From the NCBI GenBank assembly GCA_024742755.1, contig JANSXW010000003.1:33154-97153 (forward strand): a stretch of DNA of 64,000 nucleotides. Reading direction: 5' to 3'. Numbering within the stretch: the stretch's first letter is position 1; every line of letters starts with the position of its first letter. The notes beneath the pieces were generated by a model that had not been told where the DNA came from, ran no database searches, and saw only the letters and a program-made list of their open reading frames with translations. Made by a program: the position numbers and the translations under genes. Source of the DNA: a bacterium. GTDB lineage: Bacteria > Bacteroidota > Bacteroidia > Chitinophagales > Saprospiraceae. Shown here piece after piece: positions 51,783 through 59,621 of the stretch.

Positions 51783-52940
51783 GTGACGAAGATCAACCAC
51801 CTGCGGGACTGGGTATTCCACCGCGTACACAAGAGCAACCTCGTTTACAATACCTGTTGGGAAGACCCCCGCTGCGACCGCGAGCTCATGGGGATTGATG
51901 CGGATAGCGAAATTGTCATGATCACCAGCGCGGGCTGCAATGCACTGGATTACCTGCTGGATGCGCCCAAAGCGGTGCACTGCATTGACATGAACCCCCG
52001 GCAGAATGCCTTGCTGGAACTCAAGCGCGCCTTTTTCAGGCAAAGTGACCAGCAAACCCTGTTCCAGGTGTTTGGCCGGGGCAGCCACGAGGCTTTCCCG
52101 GAGCTCTATCAGCAGCAGCTCCGCTCTGCACTGCCCGCTTATGCACAGGAGTACTGGGATGAGCACCTTCATTACTTTTTACCCAAAGGCTTGCGGAAGT
52201 CCTTTTATCATTTTGGTTCCTCGGGCACTTTTGCGTGGCTGGCCAGCAATTACCTGAAAGGGCGGAAGAAGTTATTCCGTCAGATCGATCAAATGTTCCA
52301 CGCAGCTACGCTGGAAGAGCAGAAGGAAATTTACCTGCAGGTGGAAGAGCGTGTCCTGAACAACATGGTAGAATGGATGGTCAACCGCCACCTCACCATG
52401 TGCCTGGTGGGCGTGCCCCGGTCGCAGCAGGAACTCTTTGTAAAAAAATACGAGCGGGGCGCTTTGGGCTTTATTCAGGAGTGCCTGCGCAAGGTCTTTA
52501 CGGAGTTGCCTTTGCAGGACAATTACTTCTACCGGTCATACATGTACGGTTCCTACACCGAAACCTGTGCGCCCAATTACCTGCTGCCGGAGCACTTTGA
52601 GCCGCTGCGTGAACGCATTGATCAGGTGCAGGCCAATACCACTACGATCAGTCAGTTTCTAAAGGACAACCCCGGTGCTTATTCCCACTACGTGCTCCTC
52701 GACCATCAGGACTGGCTGGCTGCCAATGACCGGGCAGCACTGGAAGAGGAATGGCGGCTGATTTTGGAAAACAGCAGGCCTGGTACCAAAATCCTGCTGC
52801 GCTCAGCGGCTCACGAAGTGGACTTCTTCCCTGATTTTGTGCAGGAAGCTGTTGCCTTCGAGCAGGAACTGACGGCCACAACCCACCAACTTGACCGGGT
52901 AGGAACCTACGCAAGTGTTTACCTGGCTGAAGTACAGTAG
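51783..52940 (+). CDS. btaA: BtaA-like SAM:diacylglycerol 3-amino-3-carboxypropyltransferase (DUF3419)
   Basis: A 385-residue DUF3419 protein. It has the BtaA signatures YNTCWEDPRCDRELM near residue 22, the SAM-binding ITSAGCNALDYLL and CIDMNPRQNALLELKRA, and C-terminal LLDHQDWL. BtaA attaches the homoserine part of SAM to diacylglycerol, the first step of betaine-lipid (DGTS) synthesis. The start is a GTG at 51783: the next ATG (residue 36) would delete the conserved N-terminal motif. The BtaB-like methyltransferase gene follows after 26 bases. Confidence 0.87.
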   Translation: MTKINHLRDWVFHRVHKSNLVYNTCWEDPRCDRELMGIDADSEIVMITSAGCNALDYLLDAPKAVHCIDMNPRQNALLELKRAFFRQSDQQTLFQVFGRGSHEAFPELYQQQLRSALPAYAQEYWDEHLHYFLPKGLRKSFYHFGSSGTFAWLASNYLKGRKKLFRQIDQMFHAATLEEQKEIYLQVEERVLNNMVEWMVNRHLTMCLVGVPRSQQELFVKKYERGALGFIQECLRKVFTELPLQDNYFYRSYMYGSYTETCAPNYLLPEHFEPLRERIDQVQANTTTISQFLKDNPGAYSHYVLLDHQDWLAANDRAALEEEWRLILENSRPGTKILLRSAAHEVDFFPDFVQEAVAFEQELTATTHQLDRVGTYASVYLAEVQ

Positions 52941-52966
52941 CCACCTACCTAACTTAAAAATCCAAT

Positions 52967-53614
52967 ATGGCATCCAAGCACATCACGGCCTCCGTCACAG
53001 AACAAAACGAAACCATGCAGCGCTACTATGTGCTGCAATCCAAAATCTACGACCTCACCCGCTGGACCTTCCTGTTTGGGCGGCGGGCGGTCATCCGGCA
53101 GTTGCCCCTTGACCCCGAAAAAGCGCACCGTATCCTGGAAGTGGGCTGCGGGACCGGCTATAACCTGCGGCTGCTGGCACGTCGCTTCCCCAAAGCGCAC
53201 CTGACCGGGCTGGACGTTTCCGCTCACATGATTGAGAAAGCAACAAAAGCGACCAAGCCTTTCGCGCAGCGGGTCCGGCTGGAGGAGCGCCCCTACGCAC
53301 TGGGGGACACCCAATACCTGGAGCAATTCGACGCCGTCCTTTTTTCCTATTCCCTGACCATGATTAATCCGCAGTGGGAGGAGCTGATCCGGCAGGCTAA
53401 GGCCGACCTGAAGCCCGGAGGCGTCATAGCGGTAGCCGACTTTTTCGATTCCCGGTTTGAGTGGTTCAAAACCCATATGGGCAACAATCATGTCCGCATG
53501 GACGGGCACCTGCTGCCGCTTTTGGAGCAGGAATTCACGACGCTTTCTCACGTGGTGAAGCCGGCCTACGGTGGGGTGTGGGATTACTTCGTGCATTTGG
53601 GCAGAAAGGCGTGA
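52967..53614 (+). CDS. btaB: BtaB-like methyltransferase for betaine-lipid synthesis
   Basis: A 215-residue class I methyltransferase. Motif I is ILEVGCGTGYNLRLLARRFP (about residues 46-65), beta2 is LTGLDVSAHM, and YSLTMINPQWEELI and LKPGGVIAVADFFDS follow. The pattern and the position directly behind btaA match BtaB, which trimethylates diacylglyceryl-homoserine to DGTS. By itself the sequence only shows a small-molecule or lipid methyltransferase; the specific role rests on the neighbour. Confidence 0.8.
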   Translation: MASKHITASVTEQNETMQRYYVLQSKIYDLTRWTFLFGRRAVIRQLPLDPEKAHRILEVGCGTGYNLRLLARRFPKAHLTGLDVSAHMIEKATKATKPFAQRVRLEERPYALGDTQYLEQFDAVLFSYSLTMINPQWEELIRQAKADLKPGGVIAVADFFDSRFEWFKTHMGNNHVRMDGHLLPLLEQEFTTLSHVVKPAYGGVWDYFVHLGRKA

Positions 53615-53724
53615 GGTTGTATCCTGTTTTTGTAAAATTGCCGATTTTTGTTTTGTAATGGGGTAGGAAAAGTTGGTGAATATGCTAATTTGGTGGGCAT
53701 TACTGCAACCAAATTCAAATTAGC

Positions 53725-55089
53725 ATGAACACACGAAAAATCTTACTGTCAGAAAATGAGATTCCGGAGGCGTGGTACAATATTGTGCACGATATGCCCA
53801 ACAAGCCGCTGCCTCCGCTGCACCCCGGCACAAAAGAGCCCATCGGCCCGGATGCCCTGGCGCCCCTTTTCCCAATGGGCCTGATCCAACAGGAAGTGAC
53901 CCAGGAAAAATGGGTGGAAATCCCGGAGGAAGTCCGCGAGGTCTACAAAATATGGCGCCCCACGCCTATGTTCCGGGCCACAGGATTGGAAAAAGCGCTG
54001 GACACCCCAGCCAAAATTTACTACAAATACGAAGGCGTGAGCCCGTCGGGTTCTCATAAGCCCAACACGGCAGTAGCCCAGGCTTACTACAACAAACAGG
54101 AAGGCGTTAAGCGCATCACCACTGAAACTGGTGCGGGTCAATGGGGAAGTGCTCTGAGTTTCGCCTGTCAGCACTTCGGTATCGAATGTGAGGTGTACAT
54201 GGTGAAGATCAGCTACGAGCAGAAGCCCTACCGTAAGATGATGATGAATACCTGGGGCGCCAATGTGCACCCTTCGCCCACCGACCTTACGGAGGCCGGG
54301 CGTCAGGTACTGGCTAAGGACCCCAACTCACCGGGCAGTCTGGGCATTGCCATCTCGGAAGCGGTAGAACGGGCCGCCTCCGATGAGCATACCAAATATG
54401 CCCTGGGCAGCGTACTCAATCACGTCCTTATGCACCAAACGGTAATCGGGCTGGAAGCCGTCAAGCAGATGGAGAAAGCCGGTGACCAACCGGATATTGT
54501 GGTGGCGCCTTTTGGTGGAGGTTCCAACTTTGCCGGCATCAGCTTCCCTTTCCTTCGGCTGAATTTGGAAGAGGGGCAAAATATCCGGTGTATTGCCAGT
54601 GAGCCCTCCTCCTGTCCCAAACTTACCCGCGGTGTGTTCCGCTACGACTTCGGCGACATGGTCGGCATGACCCCGCTGCTGCCGATGTACACCCTCGGGC
54701 ACAACTTCGTCCCGGCACCCATCCACGCCGGAGGGTTGCGCTACCATGGTGCTGGCGTTGTGGTGAGTCAGCTGCTAAGGGATCAACTTATTGAGGCCCG
54801 CGCACACGATCAGCTCGAGTGCTTCGAAGCAGGCGTACTTTTCGCCAAAACAGAAGGCATCATTCCTGCGCCGGAGACCAACCACGCTATCGCCACGGCC
54901 GTTCAGGAAGCCAGGCGCTGTAAGGAGGAAGGCAAGAGCGAGACCATATTGATCCACCTCTGCGGGCACGGCAACTTTGACCTGGCCGCCTACGAAAACT
55001 ACCTGAGCGGCAATCTGGTAAAGCATGAAATCACGGAGGAGGAAATACAGGCTGCTTTGGCAGAACTGGATACGCCTACGATCGATTGA
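53725..55089 (+). CDS. trpB2: TrpB-like PLP enzyme (TrpB2 type tryptophan synthase beta)
   Basis: A 454-residue PLP enzyme of the TrpB2 group, with the extended N-terminus and inserted segments that group has over TrpB1. PLP lysine K112 is in [47 protein letters not shown] and the C-terminal [12 protein letters not shown] are conserved. TrpB2 works without TrpA, using free indole and serine. This window also has a complete TrpA/TrpB1 pair, so this copy may salvage indole. It stands alone ahead of ilvC. Confidence 0.93.
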   Translation: MNTRKILLSENEIPEAWYNIVHDMPNKPLPPLHPGTKEPIGPDALAPLFPMGLIQQEVTQEKWVEIPEEVREVYKIWRPTPMFRATGLEKALDTPAKIYYKYEGVSPSGSHKPNTAVAQAYYNKQEGVKRITTETGAGQWGSALSFACQHFGIECEVYMVKISYEQKPYRKMMMNTWGANVHPSPTDLTEAGRQVLAKDPNSPGSLGIAISEAVERAASDEHTKYALGSVLNHVLMHQTVIGLEAVKQMEKAGDQPDIVVAPFGGGSNFAGISFPFLRLNLEEGQNIRCIASEPSSCPKLTRGVFRYDFGDMVGMTPLLPMYTLGHNFVPAPIHAGGLRYHGAGVVVSQLLRDQLIEARAHDQLECFEAGVLFAKTEGIIPAPETNHAIATAVQEARRCKEEGKSETILIHLCGHGNFDLAAYENYLSGNLVKHEITEEEIQAALAELDTPTID

Positions 55090-55448
55090 TTCCATTTACA
55101 GCATTTGCAGCATCAGCGGCATTGGTGATCCTATTGGCATTGCCGGTGCCGCTTTGTTTGGCTTGGATTTCGTAATACGCCCCTTGGGCTGCCGTGGGAA
55201 ACACAGGTAAAAGCGAGGCAAGCCGGATTGGGTGTTCCCGGGTGCAATAAGCAGATAATCAATGGCTTGGATGATTGTATTGAATGCGGTGCCTGAGTGT
55301 TGTGAAGCAGCATAACGTAGGCTTTACTACTGTAAAATGCCCGCTAAAAGGCGGCTGGGATAACAGCGCCGGGTGTTGAAATTCCGTTATTTCGTTTCCC
55401 CTGCATCAAGCAGTACATTTCAGAAAGCTTAAAAAACAACAAAATAAC
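55090..55448. other. 359-base region between trpB2 and ilvC
   Basis: No protein gene of normal size. Two features hint at a leader region for ilvC. A frame overlapping the end of trpB2 has seven Ile codons in 55089-55150. A short ORF at 55271-55315 begins Met-Ile-Val-Leu. A small stem (CCGC/GCGG near 55341-55355) has no U-tract. No clear terminator or TAnnTTTG promoter was found. Confidence 0.4.
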
Positions 55449-56510
55449 ATGGCAAAGCTAAATTTTGGTGGCGTAGAGGAAAACGTGGTCACCCGTGATG
55501 AGTTCCCGCTGGAAAAGGCGCGGGAGATTATGAAAGACGAAACCATTGCCGTTATCGGCTATGGCGTACAGGGCCCGGGGCAGGCGCTCAACCTCAAGGA
55601 CAACGGGTTTAATGTGATTGTCGGTCAGCGTCAGCATTCCAAGACCTGGGACAAGGCGGTGGATGATGGCTGGGAGCCGGGTGTGACCCTCTTTCCGATT
55701 GAGGAAGCTGTAGAGCGCGGGACCGTTATTCAGTACCTGCTGAGCGATGCTGCCCAGATTTCCGTTTGGCCAAAAATCAAGCCGCTGCTGACCAAAGGGA
55801 AAGCCTTGTATTTCTCTCATGGCTTTGGCATTACCTACAAGGAGCGCACGGGCATTGTCCCACCGGAAGATGTGGATGTGATCCTGGTAGCGCCTAAGGG
55901 TTCCGGTACAAGTTTGCGCCGCTTATTCGTAGCCGGCAAAGGCCTGAATTCCAGTTACGCTATTTTCCAGGATGCGACCGGGCGGGCTAAGGACCGGGTG
56001 ATCGCGCTGGGTATTGGCGTAGGTTCGGGTTACCTGTTCGAGACGACTTTCAAGCAGGAAGTGTACAGTGACCTGACTGGTGAGCGGGGTTCATTGATGG
56101 GGGCTATTCAGGGCTTGTTCGCTGCGCAGTACGATTGCCTGCGCCGTCATGGGCATAGCCCATCAGAAGCTTTCAACGAGACCGTGGAAGAACTAACGCA
56201 AAGCCTGATGCCGCTCGTAGCGGAAAATGGCATGGACTGGATGTACGCGAATTGCTCTACTACGGCGCAGCGTGGTGCATTGGACTGGTGGAAGAAGTTC
56301 CGTGATGCGGTAGCGCCTGTTTTTGATGAGTTGTACGATAGCGTAGCGAAGGGCGAAGAGGCACAGCGGTCCATTGATTCCAACAGTCAGTCTGATTACC
56401 GGGAGAAACTGGATGCGGAACTTAAGGAGTTGCACGATAGCGAAATGTGGCAGGCGGGGCGTACGGTGCGTGGCCTGCGGCCTGAGAATCAGGTGGAGAA
56501 GGTGGGGTAG
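55449..56510 (+). CDS. ilvC: ketol-acid reductoisomerase, class I
   Basis: A 353-residue class I (short) enzyme for valine, leucine and isoleucine synthesis. The nucleotide-binding segment is VIGYGVQGPGQALNLKDNG, with an NADPH-type loop (VGQRQHSKTW). The catalytic region has VAPKGSGTSLRRLF, Mg-binding DLTGERGSLMGAIQGLFAAQYD, and ENGMDWMYANCSTTAQRGALDW. The expected NADPH use is inferred from the loop. ilvA, for the same pathway, lies 670 bases further on the same strand. Confidence 0.94.
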   Translation: MAKLNFGGVEENVVTRDEFPLEKAREIMKDETIAVIGYGVQGPGQALNLKDNGFNVIVGQRQHSKTWDKAVDDGWEPGVTLFPIEEAVERGTVIQYLLSDAAQISVWPKIKPLLTKGKALYFSHGFGITYKERTGIVPPEDVDVILVAPKGSGTSLRRLFVAGKGLNSSYAIFQDATGRAKDRVIALGIGVGSGYLFETTFKQEVYSDLTGERGSLMGAIQGLFAAQYDCLRRHGHSPSEAFNETVEELTQSLMPLVAENGMDWMYANCSTTAQRGALDWWKKFRDAVAPVFDELYDSVAKGEEAQRSIDSNSQSDYREKLDAELKELHDSEMWQAGRTVRGLRPENQVEKVG

Positions 56511-56546
56511 GGTTGTGGTTTTGGAGTGGGCAGTCTTGCAGTCTTT

Positions 56547-56696
56547 TAGTCGGCAGTGAGGCAGTCGGCAGTGGGGTAGTCGGCAGTGGGGCAGTGGGCA
56601 GTGGGGTAGTCGGCAGTGGGGTAGTCGGCAGTGGGGCAGTGGGCAGTGGGGTAGTCGGCAGTGGGGTAGTCGGCAGTGGGGTAGTCGGCAGTGGGG
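56547..56696. repeat. 15-bp minisatellite, ten units
   Basis: Ten head-to-tail 15-base units of TAGTCGGCAGTGGGG or its variants (CAGTCGGCAGTGGGG, CAGTGGGCAGTGGGG), with a partial unit after 56696. Units differ at only about three positions, so the array is young. It lies 37 bases behind the ilvC stop and ahead of the four-helix-bundle gene. A purine-rich G strand could fold into unusual DNA structures. Confidence 0.9.
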
Positions 56697-56740
56697 CAGT
56701 CTGGGATGGTTTTGTTTAACTTATCTTAAAATGGGTTAGG

Positions 56741-57118
56741 ATGGAGAATAAGTTTAATTTGAGGTATACGGAGCTGCTGGCTTATAAAAAGGCATTTGAG
56801 CTGGCGGTGGATATCTTCGAAGTTTCTAAGTCCTTTCCTAAGGAAGAGCGGTACTCGCTGACGGATCAGATTCGGAGGGCGTCGCGCTCGGTGTGTGCAA
56901 ATATTGCGGAGGGGTACCGGAAGCGGCGTTATCCCAAGCATTTTATCAGTAAGCTGTCTGATTCGGATGCGGAGAATGCGGAGGTGCAGGTTTGGACGCA
57001 ATTTGCCTACCGGTTTGGTTATATCCCTGTGGGGCAGCATGATACGTGGTTGGAAAACTCTGTTGAAGTGGGCTCTTTGCTGGGGTATATGATGGACAAC
57101 CCTGGGAAGTTTAAGTGA
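56741..57118 (+). CDS. four-helix bundle protein (23S rRNA intervening-sequence protein / Avd-like)
   Basis: A 125-residue all-helical protein of the S23/IVP family. YKKAFELAVDIFEVSKSFPKEE, SLTDQIRRASRSVCANIAEGY and the conserved EVQVWTQFAYRFGY pattern mark it. Relatives are encoded in 23S rRNA intervening sequences and as Avd in diversity-generating retroelements, but neither rRNA nor reverse transcriptase is here. It lies between a minisatellite and ilvA. Function unknown; probably a small nucleic-acid-binding protein. Confidence 0.9.
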   Translation: MENKFNLRYTELLAYKKAFELAVDIFEVSKSFPKEERYSLTDQIRRASRSVCANIAEGYRKRRYPKHFISKLSDSDAENAEVQVWTQFAYRFGYIPVGQHDTWLENSVEVGSLLGYMMDNPGKFK

Positions 57119-57179
57119 AGGCCATCTGCTTTTCTACAGACAATTGATGTATAGCGAACTATCGGAAAAAAGTAATCCC

Positions 57180-58448
57180 ATGTCAACATCCACAACCACG
57201 AATGTCCTGCCTTCCGTGGAGGCGATCTACAAAGCGAAGATGCGCCTGCGCGGGGTGGCGGAGCCTACGCCCCTGACGTACAATTACCACATGTCGGAGT
57301 ATTACGGCTGCCGTTTGTACTTCAAGCGGGAGGATATGCAGGTGGTGCGTTCCTACAAAATCCGGGGTGCTTATAACAAAATGGCGACGGTGCCCAAGGA
57401 TAAGTTGGCGAACGGCGTGGTCTGTGCCAGTGCGGGCAATCATGCGCAGGGGTTTGCGCTGGCCTGTCAGAAAATGCAGGTAAAGGGCAAGGTCTACATG
57501 CCCAGTGTGACGCCCCGGCAGAAGATCAAGAAGGTCAATCTTTTTGGCAAGGAATGGGTGGAAGTGGTGTTGACCGGGGATACTTTTGATGATGCCTACC
57601 ATGAGGCGGTCCGGGATGCCGAGGAAAATGGCAAGGAGTTTATCCACCCGTTCAACGATCCCAGGACGATTGAAGGGCAGGGCACGGTAGGGCTGGAAAT
57701 CCTGGAAGACTGCAATGAAAGCCTGGATTATGTCTTTTGTGCCATAGGTGGAGGCGGGCTGGTTTCAGGATTGGGCAGTTACTTTCACCAGCTGAGCCCC
57801 AATACCAAGATCATCGGTGTGGAACCGGCAGGCGCTCCGGCGATGTACGAATCCCTGAAGGCAGGTGAACCGGTCACCCTTGAGCATATTGACAGCTTTG
57901 TGGATGGGGCTGCCGTGCGCAGGGTGGGGGATTTGACCTTCAAAATTGCCCAACAGGTGGTGGACGATATGGTGCTGGTGCCGGAAGGGAAAGTTTGCAG
58001 TACTATTTTGCAGCTGTACAACGAAGAAGGCATCGTAGTCGAGCCGGCCGGCGCCCTGACCGTAGCGGCACTGGATTTTTACAAGGAGCAGATTAAAGGC
58101 AAAAACGTCGTTTGCATTCTAAGCGGAAGCAATAACGACATTACCCGCACGGAGGAAATCAAGGAGCGCTCCTTGCTTTACGAAGGGTTAAAGCATTACT
58201 TTATCATCCGTTTCCCGCAGCGGGCGGGTGCCCTGCGTGATTTTCTCAACAACGTCCTCGGCCCCAATGACGACATCACCCACTTCGAGTACACCAAAAA
58301 ACACAACCGGGATTCCGGTCCGGCGCTTGTGGGCATACAGTTGCAGCAGTGGGAAGACTACAACCGGTTGCTGGAGCGTATGCAAGCCTCCAAAATTGAC
58401 TATCAGACGCTGAATGATAGTAAGATGCTGTTTGATTTACTGGTTTAG
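57180..58448 (+). CDS. ilvA: threonine ammonia-lyase, biosynthetic
   Basis: A 422-residue PLP enzyme that makes 2-oxobutanoate from threonine, the first step to isoleucine. PLP lysine K60 is in VVRSYKIRGAYN. ASAGNHAQGFA, the glycine loop IGGGGLVSGLG and CILSGSNND are conserved. A single C-terminal ACT-like domain (HYFIIRFPQRAGALRDFL onward) suggests isoleucine feedback. The frame extends to an ATG at 57147; 57180 is chosen because conserved sequence begins just after it. Confidence 0.92.
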   Translation: MSTSTTTNVLPSVEAIYKAKMRLRGVAEPTPLTYNYHMSEYYGCRLYFKREDMQVVRSYKIRGAYNKMATVPKDKLANGVVCASAGNHAQGFALACQKMQVKGKVYMPSVTPRQKIKKVNLFGKEWVEVVLTGDTFDDAYHEAVRDAEENGKEFIHPFNDPRTIEGQGTVGLEILEDCNESLDYVFCAIGGGGLVSGLGSYFHQLSPNTKIIGVEPAGAPAMYESLKAGEPVTLEHIDSFVDGAAVRRVGDLTFKIAQQVVDDMVLVPEGKVCSTILQLYNEEGIVVEPAGALTVAALDFYKEQIKGKNVVCILSGSNNDITRTEEIKERSLLYEGLKHYFIIRFPQRAGALRDFLNNVLGPNDDITHFEYTKKHNRDSGPALVGIQLQQWEDYNRLLERMQASKIDYQTLNDSKMLFDLLV

Positions 58449-58449
58449 G

Positions 58450-58863
58450 TCAAAATTCTGTTTCGCCCATTTGCAGAATTTCCCGAAACTCCGCCTCCAC
58501 CACCGGCATGACCGACAATCTGCCCATTCGCACAAGCGGCATTTCCTGAAGCTTTGGATTGGCCTTGATGTCCTTCAGGGAAACAGGCTGCTGCAAGGGC
58601 TGTACTGCAGTTAGGTCGACTGCGCTCCAATCGCCCTTTTCCGCAGTGGGGTCCGGGTAAGCTTCGCGGGCCACCTTGCAGATGCCTGCTACTTCAAGCC
58701 CTTTCCGGCTGTGGTAAAACAATACCAGGTCGCCCACCCGCATGCTGCGCAGGTGATTGCGGGCGGCATAATTGCGTACGCCATCCCAACGCCCCGTGCC
58801 TTCAGCCTGCAGGTCCGGGAAGCCATATTCATCCGGTTCTGATTTGACGAGCCAGTAATTCAT
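58450..58863 (-). CDS. EVE domain protein
   Basis: A 137-residue EVE (PUA-like) protein. MNYWLVKSEPDEYGFPDL, WDGVRNYAARNHLRSMRVGDLVLFYHS and PVSLKDIKANPKLQEMPLVR are typical. EVE domains bind modified bases in DNA or RNA. Its start overlaps the stop of pgeF by 4 bases. It is convergent with ilvA, 1 base apart. Confidence 0.93.
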   Translation of the reverse strand: MNYWLVKSEPDEYGFPDLQAEGTGRWDGVRNYAARNHLRSMRVGDLVLFYHSRKGLEVAGICKVAREAYPDPTAEKGDWSAVDLTAVQPLQQPVSLKDIKANPKLQEMPLVRMGRLSVMPVVEAEFREILQMGETEF

Positions 58864-59606
58864 GATGATTTGTTTTGGATGCCAATGACGGCCAGCATGC
58901 GCCCGGTCGTGCCCTCGTTGCGGCGGTGTGAAAAGTAGTGGTCATTATCCGCCCAGGTGCAGTAAGGCGACACTTCGATTTGAGTTTTGGGAACGCCTGC
59001 CGATAGCAATTGAGCCTGATTGGCCCCTTTGAGGTCAGCCATCCATTTTCCGGGCTTTGCACCGGGCTTCAGGTGCGCCTCCGGCAAACGGCTTGCCACC
59101 CGCTCGTCCACCTCGTAGTGGGGCTGGGTGATGCAGGTGCCGATATAGGCCAGGCAGTCTGCGGGATTTGTTCCAAACTCCTCCTGCATCCGGTTTAGGG
59201 TATGGGTGACAATCTGCGCAGCTGTGCCCTGCCACCCGGCGTGTATGGCAGCTACGGCCTGTTGCCTGAGGTCGAAGACCAAGACTGGGGTGCAATCGGC
59301 AATCGTCACCCCAATAAGCAGGCCTGGTTCTTTGGTGATAATGGCATCATAGCCATTGTGGTTTCCCGGTTCAGTAGCCACCAACACCGCTCTGCCATGC
59401 ACCTGATGGCTGTAACAAAATGCGCCAACCGGCCAACCCAGCGCCCTGAAGAACCGCTCCCGGTTTTGCTCAATATGCCTCTGGGCATCCTCCGTGTTGA
59501 TCCCCAGGTTGAGGCTATCGTAAGGCGCCGGGCTCACCCCGCCACTGCGCTGGCTTTCGGCAGCAACGACAGGGTGGGGCGCAAAGATTTTGGGTTGATG
59601 CATCAT
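58860..59606 (-). CDS. pgeF: peptidoglycan editing factor PgeF (laccase-domain, YfiH family)
   Basis: A 248-residue protein. The three metal ligands of the family are visible: the His in YSHQVHG, the Cys in VTIADCTPVLV, and the His in AIHAGWQGTAAQIV. YfiH/PgeF removes mis-inserted amino acids from peptidoglycan precursors in E. coli, and has been shown to oxidise polyphenols or act on purine nucleosides in other species. Two adjacent ATGs (59606, 59603) are possible starts. lon lies just upstream, 15 bases away. Confidence 0.92.
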   Translation of the reverse strand: MMHQPKIFAPHPVVAAESQRSGGVSPAPYDSLNLGINTEDAQRHIEQNRERFFRALGWPVGAFCYSHQVHGRAVLVATEPGNHNGYDAIITKEPGLLIGVTIADCTPVLVFDLRQQAVAAIHAGWQGTAAQIVTHTLNRMQEEFGTNPADCLAYIGTCITQPHYEVDERVASRLPEAHLKPGAKPGKWMADLKGANQAQLLSAGVPKTQIEVSPYCTWADNDHYFSHRRNEGTTGRMLAVIGIQNKSS

Positions 59607-59621
59607 GCACGCCAAGTTAAT

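Noticed and set aside
56547..56696. CRISPR array
   Set aside because: The units are contiguous 15-mers with no unique spacers and there are no cas genes.
56513..56719. 68-codon frame encoding Val-Gly-Ser-Gly-Ala/Val repeats
   Set aside because: It is only the translation of the 15-bp minisatellite, has no credible start signal and overlaps the end of ilvC.
56741..57118. Diversity-generating retroelement, suggested by the Avd-like four-helix-bundle protein
   Set aside because: No reverse transcriptase and no template/variable repeat pair was seen nearby; the neighbouring array is a simple 15-bp tandem repeat.
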